DNA of 64,000 nt from Apostichopus japonicus (Eukaryota > Echinodermata > Holothuroidea > Aspidochirotida > Stichopodidae). Shown piece after piece: positions 28,401 to 43,900 of this stretch (position 1 is its first letter; each line of letters opens with the position of its first letter). The position numbers and the translations under genes were made by a program. The notes beneath the pieces were generated by a model. The model was given only the letters and a program-made list of their open reading frames with translations. It made no database searches and was not told the origin of the DNA. The stretch is from NCBI RefSeq assembly GCF_037975245.1, contig NC_092564.1:19606484-19670483 (forward strand). Direction: 5' to 3'.

Positions 28401-31400
28401 TACTCAAATATTCTCCATGTGACAACATCTGTACATTCTCTCTCTCCTTTTTCCTTTGTAAAACAACTTCCACATCCAATTCTCTCCCTAGGCACTGTAA
28501 AACAATCCTTAACTTTCCTTACAGCTGTATACAACATAAGTTTGGCACAAAGACAAATTCTGCTTCATGCAAAAAAGGTCTTGGCGAGACTCCAAGACAA
28601 TTCTTAAACACAGTCTCATGTACATCATACGTGCTCTATCGATAAGCTTTATGCATAACCATGATACATCCGAGTAAAAAACGAAAATTTCTACGACGGG
28701 AGCAAGTAGCATAATGTTTACAAGGATGATGTGACTCTCTAGACCATAAAGTATGAACACAAGAATATTTCAGGTTCTTTTGCTGTAAATAACCTTGCTG
28801 AAGACTCTCCATCCCTTATTAAAAGTATGATTTATTTATATTATTTTTGTTTGAATCATTTCTTCTGTAGCTCCGCCCACTTTTGTCAAAGTCCCCGAAG
28901 ATACGATGGAGAAGGCGGAGGGCGTCACAGTCGCCTTCAAATGCACAGCCGAGGGAGTCCCCACGCCGAACGTGGTCTGGTACAGGGACGGTAAACGGCT
29001 GAGGTTGGGCGGAAGGTTTAGCCAGAAATTTTCGTCTTGGCTCTGGGTCTACAATCTCAATCCAACAGACACAGGGCTGTACCAGTGCTTCGCCTCGAAC
29101 CACCTCGGGGGCATTTATCTGACATCCTTTTTGAATGTCACAGAGAGCGGTGAGTATGCATGAACTGGATGTCTCCATCTGCGTAAGGGATCAGCGCACA
29201 CGGACATGCGTAGACTGTTTGCTCCTGTGTTTGCTCCGTTGTTTGCTCCATTGTTTGCTCCATTTGCTACTCTCGTCGGTGCAGAATGAGGTCATACTGA
29301 GGTCATACTGGAGTGCACATTCTCAAGTTGAATACTCCCAACTCTGTGCAGAGAGATATATATGAATATTCTTCACTTGAAACTCCTCAGCGCTGATTGC
29401 AATCACGCCACAAGAAGCGGCTTGCCCGCACGGTCCCATCATTTCTGCGTGCCATTATCCTGCGACGATCTTGCAGCGATGAGGGCTTCATAAACTTCAC
29501 ACTTAAAGTGTGCATTTCAGTTTTGCTTGATAAGTTCTGATGTATGAAGCAGGACGTATCAGTATGACCTGTGGTAAACTTTTCTTTAAAATCGCACCAG
29601 TGCTTATTTCTGGAAGATATGGAAGGAAATACTGAATTTGCTGGCAGCTAATTTGGTATCTGAAAAAGCATGTCAAATGGGGTCTTTTTAAGTCTGCGGC
29701 ATTTTTGGCGAGTCTATCCAACGTAAAACTGATTTAGATGGCCTTTCATTGGCTTACCAGTGCTGCAAAGTTCCTTGATGACTGTGTATACCATCGTCTT
29801 TTTACTAGGGTGTCATATTCAAATTATTACTCACTCATCCGCGAGCAAATTTATTGATCCCTATCAGGGGCACAACCACCATTATGCGATGAACGGTTGA
29901 TTTAGAGGATCGTCGAGTTCGTTATCCTGTCGGTTGTGTGTTTATTATGGAATGCTTAAAAATAGCCTTGAATAATAAGTATTATTTCTTTTTGTTGTCC
30001 ATGTGTTGGGAGCAGGCAAAGCCCTCTGTAAATAAATACGCTAGAATTCCGTTCTTTGGTGTTTCAAAAAATGCAGTGGCCTCGGCGAGTGACTTGGTGA
30101 CCTCCAGCTTTCAATACCTCTGTTTATCCTACACCCTTTACTAGCATGAACATAATAGAAACAAACATGTATAGTATCTGTTCATGCATCACAAATATGT
30201 ACAGATAGTTTATTGCGTGAATAAGTCATTCATCTTGTCACAGAGTCCCTTTAAAAGTTACGAGTCATTGTCCTCCTATGGAATTAGGAGTTTGTAAAAT
30301 TCATAGTTTTAATGCCAGTGTTAGGAATTGTCCGGCTTGTCGTCTTCCCAGCATTCATGCTGTATCTCAGAGTAACCGATTTAACGATCCGGGGACCTCA
30401 GGGTTACATACCGGTGCCCCAGGCTGACACACATCTATCCTGGGAAGTACATATGCATACTAAACATTCACTGCGGACTATCTATGCGCATAGCCTAACA
30501 TGACCTTGGGTGTAAAGAATTGGAGGCGTTAAAATTGTGAATATAACCGTTATACGTCCGGGGTTTAAAACGCCTGTGGACGTGGCGGACATTACTAAGC
30601 GTATAACCTGTACCTGCATAAATTAATGCACTTGAGAAATAGAATGAAACATGTCCAACTGCTTGCTGTTCTGTCATTGTGTCCTCTTGGCACTAGCAAC
30701 TTTTGCAGTCACTGTATTAAGTTTGTAAGATGCAACCCAAAGTCTTTTATAGTACAGAAGATCTTATTGCACCAGTGCTTTGTTGCAGCTTCGTGGAAAA
30801 AATTATAATACATCAATTTGATAGGTTTGGTATATAAACATATGGCCAGATATTGATGACGAGAGCAAATTTACAACGTGCATGGACTTGTTTGATAAGT
30901 CCTCGAGTTCATTGCACATCATCACCCTGATGCGTCTGCTACTGGTTTAATTGCAGTGAACAACGTTGGAGGTAAAACTCCTAAAGATGAAATAGTCAAG
31001 ATAATCAAAGGCCTTATAGTATTTTGCAAAAAACCCAAAGCCATTAATGGTCATCAAGGTTGTCCAGCGATGTTATGATTGAAATCATAATAATTATCCT
31101 TTGGAATGCTTTGGTTGTCATGGAAATGATATTTCAAGGATATGTGCAGATGATGGTTTTTGGAGTCACAGTCCAGAGGAGAGGAGGATGAGGATGAGGT
31201 GGTTGCTAGGTAACTATGAGGATATAGAAAGGTGAGACTTTTCAGCGTTCGAAATACCACGCAACCCCGTGGCACAAGTTGAATGGATATCGTCTATAAT
31301 GTAAACACACCAACTACTGAATAGACTATAGAGATAGTGTTAGTGATCATTCATTATTAATTTTTCTTTTCTCGTTTGATGAGTGGTCCGTGCCTTTCTC

Positions 31401-31887
31401 TATTCTATGGAGAATAGTGACAATAGACTAAGCAGACATTTAATTAGTCTGTAGACTTATTAATCCCAATTTTCTACCAAATCGATCAATAAGGTGACCA
31501 GTACAAATTTGTCTAGTATAAGGATAACTTTTGCATGTTCCTGTACAATTTATCAACTGTATTGCAGCTGCACAGTTCATACTGCTCACATTCCCATGTT
31601 TGTCACTGGGTTTTATATATCATTATGACATACGATATCAGCATCATACCATACCCTTCTGTTTGCAAAGTGTGGCTGAAGAAGTAAACCCAATAAGTTG
31701 GATGTGATTAAGTGATTAGATTTATATAGAAATATAGATATATGTGTATACATATATAGAAATATAGTAATATGTATATATATATATATATATACTTTCG
31801 GTGATCATGCACTGAAGAAGAGCTAGTTTTGCTCGAAAGCTCTGCAAAAACCAAACATTGGCTGTTTTACTTCCAATCACTTACCTA

Positions 31888-31926
<39 letters not shown>

Positions 31927-34900
31927 ATCATTACAAATCGTGACTCAGCCACATAGACTTATCATCGTCATGCCATTACTTCGTGTTTTGTAGTTTAAAT
32001 AAATCCAATAAATTTGTATATGATTAGATTTTAATACTCATTAGCTGATGATCTGTACCGTAAAGGACGAAGGAGGAGGAATTAGTCTATTCAAGTTTCG
32101 TTTCAAATCATAAAAGACGATTTGAAATGCTATTAGTATGTGATTAGTACTATTATCTAATATTCACCATACAAGCTATAGAATTGCATTCTTGCTCGGA
32201 TTTTAGTATCAATCTGTTTCGAAGAAGTGACTTTCTTCTGCTTCATATCAAGTGTAATGCCCTCCTCATCCAGAGTCATCTGATCTATCAAACCTTCCCG
32301 GTGAGGAAGGATCGAATCCCTGCCTGATGATGCGATTCAATAGTTTATCACTTTGTCTCCCAATCAAAGTCAATCTTGTATGTAAAGGTATTCAGCTCCC
32401 AATTCCCAAATAAACAGTTTACGTCTGATCGCTTTTAATACGCTGCTAATCGTATGAAAGGTGAATTTTTACGGTGATCGACTTACGGTCAGGAAACAAG
32501 ACCATTCGAAAATGAATTTTCAGATATAAAAGTTGTTTGACTTCTCATGCAGTAAAGGAATGCAATAATTGATAATGATGTGAAGAATATTTCAATAATA
32601 TAACAACTTTGTGCCAACTAAATGACACTTTTGAAATTTTAAAGAAAATTCAGTCAAGTAGACTTTTCCCAAACGTCATCCTTCCGTAATATGATAGACA
32701 ACCAATGACAAGCACCCTGCCCCTCCCAAACAGTGGGTTTTCATTTCCCAAGATTTCAACACGAACTGTTCATGTTGAGAGAGCTTTGAAGGTGGTAATT
32801 TGACATTTAGATTGCCTTTTTACGAATAGGAAAGTATACCAGTTGTGTTTGAGCCTCAGTACATTTTGCTTGTAGAATCGCCACTCGTTCGATGTAATAT
32901 CCCCTAAAACCAATTTATATATCGTTATTGCGCAAAGACAATGAGGAAGGAATGAGTCAATTGTGGTATTATGTGCTAATATTTGTTATTTTCATGAAAC
33001 CTCTAGTAAACTTTGGTCATATGCAATTTTTTTTTTTGGAAAGGGCTGTTTCTCGTAGTTATCCTCCTCCCCCTGTTATGCGTGGATAATGAAAGGGATG
33101 GGGGAGGAGGGATGGGGGGGGGAGTGATTGGGGAGGACCCACTGTGTATATGTAATTGTAGATTTTTGTTCTCTTAAAAGATGATAGAAGTACAAACCAT
33201 TGAGATAGATGGCTCAAAAGGAGATGCATCAGATGTGAATAATAAAATCTTCAAAACATGGTTTTTTGCATGGTAGGGCCAAGATAGCCGTTTATGCATA
33301 ATTTATTCATCCTACAAGTTGTGTTTACTGCCATAGACATGTCATGGACTATGACCAGTGAGTTGCACATGATACACAGTTGTGCTAGGTTATCACGCTA
33401 TGGTTGTCATATATAGGCAAGGCACATAGTCATGTTTCGAATCCAACTGGGACCGTTAAAAGGCAGGAACGACAGCCTGCAGTTACCTCTCTCGCTGCAA
33501 AAACTGCCGTTTTCTGAAAGATTCGGTTTGTAGGCATTATCCTATCCGTCAAATATCACAAAAGCAACCATGTGTCTACAACTATGTTTTTACTAAGTTT
33601 TTCTCCATTGTAAGATGGCCTACTCTCCTATAGTATCCGTAGACTATATCTGTCATTAAAACAAGGTCTTACACGTAATTAAAAGAAAGACCAGGCAGCC
33701 CTAATTGGATGACAGAATTCCAAAACCGCAACAATTGTTAGTGGCCACACCTTGCAGAGTATCCAACTGGGACCATTGTTATCTCAATACATTACATGTA
33801 TAGAGATATTGTAACAGTAAGTGGTACTTTCTCTTCTCTTAAAAATTTTTCAGCGTCTTCAAACAAAGTTCTTTTTCTCTGGAATTTCCAGAGCAAGAAT
33901 ATATCATATAGACCAACAAAAGTTACTATTTTTTATTCCAGAATTGTATCTCATTCTGTGACTTTTTCACCGATTTATGTCCAAATCGGGCCAATTTGGA
34001 CTGAAAACACACTTTGGCAGACCTGTTTTGCACACGCTCCAAAACTTATGTTTTATGAAAGAGAATAGAATAGAAATGTCTTTCAACAGTGGTATCGTCT
34101 AAGATAAGGTCCTATGTATTATATATTTTATTAAAATTTTAAACTTTCATTTGTTGTTTACAGGTAGGTATTAATAAGAATTTTACTACATGTATATGAC
34201 ATTTAATGGCTTTTATTTGCTTTATTTGATGTTTAAATGATTTTTCTTTCTTAAAACAACACTGAGCTGCCGCCCCTACTTTTAGTAAAAAGGTCCGTTT
34301 TTGATGATTAAGCCCCGCCCCCAAGTCTGTTTTGTAGCAGATTGGCTATGACTCATAACAGCTACATGTTAGATATACGAAAATGGCTACCTTCGCGAAC
34401 AATTTTCTGTTCTGTAGTTAGGTACGCGAGGTGTTTGTGTATTGCATGCTAATTACATTCTGTACTGCTGAATTCTACGTAGTGCATTTAATTTATATTA
34501 GGCCTTCGTTTTTGTAACATCCATTTAAGGATAGTACTGGTGTTCAGGTAGCTTTTCAGAGCAAGGGCCATGATAAGTTTGTTTGATTGCCCTTCATGTA
34601 TTTTGTATAATTACGTATACACATTCTTGTATTTCTGAAGGCTACTTACTGTAGGCCTAGTGCATTTAAAAATATATATATATATATATAGGCCTAGGCC
34701 CCTAGGCCTATTAGGCTTTCAGTGATAGCCACATTAGCATTGTACTGGTGTTCAGACAGCTTTTCCTAGGAAGGACCAGGGTAAGTTTGTTTGATGGGTA
34801 CGTATAAAAGAGGAGCCGGCCATAGCATCACAACTTTGATAAGACTATAAAAATTGTATAAGGTTATGTTTTATTTATAAGGATATAAGATGTATAAGGT

Positions 34901-37900
34901 TATAAGAAGTATGTTTAGCTTTCTTTTGAACCTGTAATGTTTGACATCAAATGTACAAAGAATTAAAATAAAATAACAAAATGGAGAGGAACTGAGGTGG
35001 CTATTAGGGGAAGAGGAGGCCACCCATCACTTGCATATAAAAACTTGTAATCTTCTTTTACATTATTTTTTCCAAGTCATAAATCCATGAAATCTTCGTG
35101 TCCGAAAAATTGAGATGGAAAAACGTGGGTTGTTTTGATATCTAGAAGTGGACACAGTTTTGATGGTAGTCACCACTACAGTCTACAGTAACATACAGTA
35201 GGTCAATAGGCCTAGCTCTCAAGGCAGGCATCAAGAATATGGTCGAGTTGTTCGCCTCTTCTAATTTGGCTGTTGTCATTGATGTCAAACTATATGACCA
35301 AAAAGTCCAACAGAGACTGACCTAAGATGAAGGATACCACATAAAAACAAGTTCTTAAATATTCTATGACAGTACTAAACCTTGCAACGTCGTTCTTTCG
35401 ACTAACAGGCAATGAGCGCTAAAGGCAAGACTAGCAGGATAAAGTGTAACCTGCAGAGACTATTCGTGGCAAAGTAGCAAAAATGCAAGTTATATATTTG
35501 TTGTACCATGATTGATATTGATAATTGTAGAGACAGAGCAAAGATTTGAAATTAGGAATCAAAATTAAAACTTCCAGTATTGAGATACTGCATCATTGAT
35601 GCTCTTGTTTATGTAGGTATAGAATGAGTGAATCCATCTTAGCTGTTAAGGGAATTTTTGTTGTTGTCTTCTCCAATGTTCTAACAAGCAATAGTTGATG
35701 TTTTTTGTCTAAAATTTGTTTATTTATTGTTTTAACTTGTACTTTGGTTTCTATTATTATCGTAGAAGTTCAATCCCCCAACTAAAGTGAATTATGATAT
35801 TCTTTCTCATTTCCTGTTATGAATACGTTTCCCGTGCTGGTTGTTATCTAAACACCAGTTTAAGACCTAACCGCAAATGCTTGCAAAAGTTTGCCAATTT
35901 TTCCATAAAATTCTTATATAGTTGTTTTGATATAATTTCTTGCAAGGCGGTTCATCTGCCTGCCCACTGAGCATTTCATTGGCTCATTTAGTCGGAACTT
36001 GAAGATTTGGAAAACACATAACAATATTGATATAAGTGTGAAACCGAGTCATTCAGAAAATAATCATATGTGCATATTTAGTCTAATCATCACATGAATA
36101 CTAAATTAAGGCTGACAGCCTTCCCAGTGCTTTACTTGCCAGTTTGAGAAATATTAGAACAATGCAGCAATAATGTGGACCATATCTACATTTATAATTG
36201 CCACGTATCTCAAGAGAGCTTTTTTCTTGTTATATATACACCCTCTGTTTGCACATGGAAAGTCATATATTTTCTTTTTCACAGGTTGATTAGACAACAG
36301 CATTCTGAAATATTTTTAAAATCTTTTTTTTTTATCTCTTACTGAAATCATGAAACTTAAATTCAAACTCGAAATGTGTCCTGTGGTCAGAAAAAAATTA
36401 CTGTTGTTAATTGTAAGGGGGTGCACCTAATTTTGACCTATGTTGGCCGAGAAACTTTCCGGTGAAGGGAAGAAAAATGTACTTCTCGCTTTAGTAGTTC
36501 AAATTACATTTGGTCTGGTGTAGAGTATGCAGAGAGTGCTATCACTGTGGTTGCATGTATTGTTTTTTTCTTCGTTTTTTTTTTCTCGTTTTTTTTTCTC
36601 GTTTTTTTCTTCAAGTGGCCAGTTTCTATGTTAAAGGGACTCTATGTTAACACAAAAAATTGGTAGATGTGATAGAAAGGTTACAAAGTTTCCAAAATCA
36701 ATAAAAAAAAAAATGTCAGTTTGTGAATATTGATTTACTACAAAAAACTCTTTTTTTTTATTTGTACTACAAAAATCTCTTTTTTTTATTTGTATATTTC
36801 ATTACTTTATTTTGGTAATCTTTGTGCTCGCAAGTTGCCATGGTGATATAAACTTTGCAAATAGTCATCACTGAATATTGCTTCATTGTATACTCCATGA
36901 AACCATTGTGCACTTCTGTTTTTTTTTGTTTTTTTTCTCTTTTAAGTCTTTTGGCTTTTGTTTCCTGAAAAGCTGGTAGATAGAATATTAGGTTATGTCC
37001 TTTAAATCCATAATGAGACAATGGACACATCAAAAGGATATAGAACTATAGATTAAATTTTGAAATTTGCTTGGGATTTTCTTCATTGTCTTTGACAAAA
37101 AGCAGGAAAGCAGCAAGGAAGCTTGTGATTCATACTGAGCTGGTCTATATAACTTATTCCATAGGCTGGGAAGCTGCTGCTCCACATTTTTTTTCGTCTC
37201 GATATAATTTAGTCCAAGACAAAAGGAAGCGTCGGAGTGCTGGTAATGTTTCGATAGCTATTCCCATTTTTAAGATTATTCACCGTTTAAATATCTTAGA
37301 ATGCTCCTTGAAGGCTTAGCGTAATTTGCTCCTCAGTGCAGTTCTTAACATTAATGTTAATCCATTGCTCTATCACTGCAAACAATCAGTTTTTGTTGTT
37401 GTCCCCTTTGTATAAACAACAGAGCATATTATTGGATGACCTTCAAGACTATTATTCCTTTACAAATTTGTAAAACATTATAAAAATGTCATTTTAAGCC
37501 ATAAAAGTCTTATATTCCCCCTCCCCCCTCCCCCATGCCCCTCCCTATTGAGTTTTGTGTTTGCATCTCAGGACAACTTGAGGACTATTAAAAAGTAGCG
37601 GTTTTAATTTAATATATCAAAATTAATTTTGTAGTCATCCTTGAAACCCTTCTTGGCAATTACAGCAGCTTAAATATTGTAGAGCATTCACCTACACAGT
37701 TAACACAACATGATTGCACCAAGAAGTATTTAGTTGAAATTATGAAGTGTAACAAACTGTTATTGAGTGAAGATGATTTATTCCCAGTATACTGAACACA
37801 AGTTGTCAGTGCTAAAACTGGAATGATCAAAATGAAAACTGGATGTGATGTGTGATGTTTAGTCTAATATGTGAAGGGTAGAACATTACACCAATGGTTA

Positions 37901-40900
37901 TCTACCAGAAAGAGCAAGATCTTGCTTTAGATGTTTGGAGAAGTTAGTCCGGACTGTTTGAAATGTCGATAACATAGACCAATGATAATGGAATTTCAGA
38001 TACAAAACTCATTTGGATATATTTTGTAGATTGTTACAAAAACTTTTGCTCTCCGCCCAGGATGTATTTATTTCTGATACCCAAATTTAGTTTTTTGAAG
38101 AATGTGACTCTTGAAACCATCTGTTTACCATCAATTCAAGCAGGTAGGCTACTTAGACTAACACACAGACCATAAGGTCAGTTCCACAGATACCTCAGAA
38201 ACTTCAATTGGTAAACAAAAGGATTTTATAGCCACCAGTAACATTTTTAACAAATATATATAATAACAGTAACAAATATATGTACATATATAGACATGTA
38301 CAAATATATGTACATGTACATATATCATGTTCCAAGTAATATGTGACTAATAATATGTCCCGTTAGAATTTTTGGGTCCTTGACCAAAAAAAATGTATTA
38401 TTGCTTGACCACACGGTCAACTAGACCAATACGAAAGCCTCCGTTTAAAAAAAATCGACCACTTCAGTACCAGATTGGCCGGTTCAACACCAGCCGCAAG
38501 TTTCATCGCCTGCAAACTGCAATGTACACTCTACTATACTACCATGACCAATGTTTGTTCAGAAGTCGATGTCGTTCGACAAAGCGTAGGCAGGGAAAGT
38601 CAATAAATGTGCAAATTAATAAATGTGCAATTAATTATAATCCTTGTCACTGACTTATTATGGGACTCTGACACTCAGTGTTTACTCAAAAGTTGTAATC
38701 ATGTCAACAAGATTAAATACCACATTCAAACATTAATAAAAAAGATCTAATGTATAACCATAAATCGTAGCTTTCTCAATAACATATCACGTATAAGAAC
38801 TGTGATTGATGTGTGTACAAGCAGCCAGAGTGTCATGTTAAAATCATTTATTTCTGCTGCAATTTTTACCAATTTTTAATATTTTTACTTGCAACTTTTA
38901 TGAGAAATCATTCTCAAATCAAAGACTGCAATTAACATAAGATGCTTCTGGGAGTTGTTTCCACCCAAGCAAATGAAAGTCCCAAGAAGTGAGGGTCTTG
39001 AATTATTCCACCTCAGGTTTAATTTGTCTTTATGTAGATAAAATAAATACAAATAAATATTATAGCAAGTTATAAACATAAAAATAAATAAATATAGTCA
39101 GATGCAAATATTCTGAAACAGAATTTTTTTTTTATTGGTCATTTCCTTTACTTTACTTGCAACCTTAAACAGCATTATTATGGGAGTTATTTATTGAATA
39201 TTATTTTAAGTTATTTATTGAATATTATTTAATTAATTTTGATTTACAAAAATCAATGCAAACATCTGTCGAAATGAAATGCCTGACAACATATTCATAA
39301 TATGGATAAAAATTAGAACTACATTGCAGACATATATGTCAGGCAATATTTTGGAAAAGCAAAAAGCATTTATATAATGCACAGCTGTCCCCCTCAGTAT
39401 ACTGTTTGTACTGAGCCAGGAGACGACCACTCAGTTGTACAGCTGCCAGCCTATCATATATCTCCCTACCTTAGTTTTCTGTTGACAATGTTGCTACATT
39501 GGCAAGGTTGGTCTAAAGTTGACCTTTAACCCCATGAAACTAATCTCATCATACCATGGGCTTGGATGCAGTACATTCCATAATGCACAATGTCCCCCCC
39601 TTTCATTATGACCAAGGTAATAAATATTTTGAAAGGCTTTGGGGACTTTTAAAGGAGTGTGTATGTATGTATGTTCTACATTCTGTTCCTGCCTTGTTTG
39701 TTGAGCATTTTGTCAGTGGATGGCATGTATTCTACTACTGTAACTGCTTGTTCTGAAAGCTAATAAAACATATTAAATAATAGTAAGAGATAGTCAGTTA
39801 GGATTCATTGTATTAATCTGAATCAACAGAGTTGGGTGGGTGGGGGTGGGGAGAAAACGGAGATTGGTTATAATTTTAGCACTGTTTTAGTTTAATTAAT
39901 TTTGTATAGTTCACTGAAGTCAACTTCCATGCACTACTAAATAGTAAAATATATAAACTGATGGCAGGGATGCAATATCTAAGCGAGAGGGGGATATACA
40001 ACGGTTTATATAAAGATTGCACTGTAAAGGCTCGAGGGAATAATTCCATTCAATTTCAAACTTTCTGGTTGACTGGTTTATTTGAACTTCAGTTGAAGTA
40101 ATGTGGTTTGTGCTTCTTCTCTATTATGTGCATTTTATATCGTACTATGTGAACGAGCTGGCAACGTGGACAATGCTTTCACAAAAACACGATGATGCTG
40201 TTTATCATCGCACAAGGAAGTGAAAATGGCTGTTAACAAACTACTAGCTAACGCAGCAGTGTACTATGTCATATTTCTCGGTAGAACCAGTTAACCCTAT
40301 GACAAACACAGATGTCTGTACCTTAACATCCAAAAAATTTGACAAATTCTGTGTGGTTCCTCTCCTTGTGTGACATTTGAAGTCAGCCCAGAAACAATCA
40401 CCATGGTGACTTGACTCAGACCTGTCAAACTTTGTAAATTTTAAATCTTCAGATTTTAACAGAGCTCTGATAACGATATCCTTGTGTCAATTTTGGCCTT
40501 TCTATCTTACTATGATCGAGTCGAGCAGACAATGTAGTGCATTGTCTAGTAAGGGTTTATATATATATATATAACTCTATATATATAAATCTATATATAT
40601 AATATATATATATATAATATATAAATATATATATATATATGTAAAGCTATATATATAAATCTATATATATTATATATATATAATATATATATTTATATAT
40701 ATTATATATATATATATAATATATGTATATATATATATATATATATAAATCTATATATATTATATATATAATATATATATATATATATACATATATACAT
40801 ATATATATATACACCAAGTTAGGGTTGTCATGTCTACATTTTATGCTGATTATTTTGACTATATACCAGTATGGCTGGAGCACTTGTTGCGGATGATTGC

Positions 40901-43900
40901 TATATTGTATTCCACTACTCAACATGAATGCTCAACATCGCAGATCATTTTAAACTGTGATAGCTGTATGACCATTCGTCCTATACCGCACAGATTATGA
41001 GAACTATACCAGTATGTTGCCTCTGTTGGAAATTGCTATATATTCTGCTCCACTAAAATTCTTGCATTCTTAATATGATCAGATAAGTTTATAACCAGGC
41101 TAGGGTTTGATATGATTACATCCTACCACACAGATTATATTGACTATCAATACTGATCCATAAGTTGCAGATCTGTTTTGCTATATTGTGTTTCACAGAA
41201 TTCTTATAAAAAAATATATATAAAAACAAAGGAAGGCAAGTTAGAAATTACTAAATGTAGAACAAATTTTAGTTTTACTATTTAGTATTAATATTACTAC
41301 TGGATAAAGTTTCATTACTTGTTTGTAAGAAAATCTTCCCTGTCATTGCATGGCCTAAAGATAGACATACATATGCAGGGATTGATCTAAATAGTTTTTT
41401 TAGTTATCAAAATGGAAAGAAAAAGGCCTATTTTGCAACAAAATGTTGTAGAAGTATTAAATTAGAATCACTGCATGCATTGCAAAACAATATGCATTAG
41501 TTTTTCTGAAGATGTGCAAAACAAGAAGTATTCATTTATCGGGTGGCAGTGTTGTTACTAGGGTCTTTAAAGCTTGCGCACCCAGGACGCAATTATAGCA
41601 GCTCAAAAACATTTAATGTCCCTGCAGTCAGCCATGAACTTGTGGCATTTTAAACCTCCCCCACAGGAAACACCCACAGTACTTAGGTTTTATAATGACC
41701 CCTGAATGCGCATTGGCTTGTGCAGGACATAAAGATACATATAGTGATTGGCCTATAAATGTGCTCGGAAAAAATGTAACCTAAAACTAATATGCAACGA
41801 CGACGACACGACTGTCAACTTGCACAGCTGGAATTATCACCATAAAACTGGTCACCAGATAATATGCACAGCAGGCCTGTATGGTTTGACTCCCTAACAT
41901 AAGCCAGTCTGTGCAAATGTTATATGCCTATGCTCTGTGTTGGTCCAAATTTTCACGTAAACAGGCGTCTATAGCCAGAAAATCTCAGCAGAAGAAAAGA
42001 CTGCACTTTTGGATGGATGGTCAATTTAATTTGAGCCCATAAAACGTTGTTAGGAAACCTCATGTGTAGATCTCAACGGCACAAGAGCAAAGCCCATAAT
42101 GGGCCTAAGGCATGCTCACAACTTTTATTAACTCAAGATTATACACTCCTGTTGTAATTAGTCACCATTAACAGTTTCCCGACGCAGTTTTATTCAAAAG
42201 TTGATTGCATTTCCCTGATTCCCCCATCTTTCATAGGCAAGTCAGCCCATGCCCTACCTGTTCCCATTCCTTTCCCTTTATAGTATATAATTAACTTTTG
42301 ATGCAATGTTAATTAAAAACACTTGAGCTTCAATTGCTTCGTTTGGCGATAGACGAAGCATTAATGCAAATGTTGCAAAAAAAAATTATGACCAAACCAC
42401 ATGGTCAAGAAAGAACCGCAGATATTTAGGCAAGTTTGCATGGAAGAAATGACTGTGGTAAAAATTCACATTTTACTAACAAAAAAAACAAAAATAAAAA
42501 AACAAGGAAGGAAAGAGAAGAACAGTTGCATCCTGCTGGATGCAAGAAGTTTGAATATTTTGCATCCCTGACCAAATCTTGATTTCGGGGATGCGGTTTC
42601 AATTGCTGCAAGGATGGGTGGAACAGGGAAGTTCAATATAAGTTCATGAATATAAGTTCAATAATGCATGGAGCAATGAGGGGTTATGATTGTTCTCATT
42701 AAATTATAAACAATAACAACTGAATGGCTGTAAGTTCATCTGGTTTCCTTTCAAATGTTGATCCTGTTATGCAGCTTTTGTATAAAATATTGATTGTTTG
42801 AAAATTGATAAACACCTCGGGCATCTTTTGGCACGATAGATGAATGATTAACACATATGCAGCACAAACATTTTATAACCAAACCACATGGTCAAAAGGG
42901 AACCACTGAAATTAAGGCAAGTTTGCATGGAAGAAATTACTTTAATTAAATATGCATATTCTACTTACCAGTTCTCACATGTGGAGAGAAGGACCGTATT
43001 GTGAGATAGAAAAATCTTGTCAGTATTAGAGATCTAGGTTTCTGATAAAATTCCTACATTATCCAAACTCATAAAATATGTGATCACAAGAATGATGCAA
43101 ATATGACATGATAGTCCAATCACAAGCACTCATTTCGAAATTATTTGACAATAAGGCGTAAGTAAGGGTTACGATATTTGTGTCCACACATGTAGAACGA
43201 AGATACAATGATCGCAGATAATGGGTAGGGGACCATTAGTCAATCAAATCCAGGGAATTTAGATATCCCCATTGATTATTTTTAGCATCTGTAGGATTGC
43301 CAAAAATTTGGGTTCTTTTGAGAAGAAGTTGCGGCTGTATTAAAAAAAAAAGAAGAGAGATGTTCATTCAATAAATATGTGTTAATTTGGTTTAATAAAT
43401 ATTTTGCATCGGTCAGCCAAGTTGTGAGTATGTTTGAACTTGGGGTCTGCTATCCAGAAAGAAACAAGGAAGTAAAAACAAAAAACAGTTGCATCCTGTT
43501 AAATGCAAAAAGTTTGAAGATTTTACATCCCTGGCCAAATCTTGATTCCGGGTATGCGGATTCAATTGGTTGCATGGATGGGTGGTACAGGGAAGTTCAA
43601 TATAAGTTCATGAATATAAGTTCAATAATGCATGGAGCAATGAGGGGTTATAATTGTTTTAATCAAATTATAAACATAAACAACTGAATGGCTATAAGTT
43701 CATTTGGTTTCCTTTCAAATGTTGATCCTCTTATGCAGCTTTTGTATAGTAAAAGATTGATTGTTTGAAAACTTGTACCATTTAGTTGAGTGAGTTTTTT
43801 TAGCAACGAATCTTTGACAGTGTTTTTAATTGCCGTTGTACCTGTAGACTGAAAGATAAAAAAGGACATAAAGACAAATTATAAGAAAATAATCTTTTTT

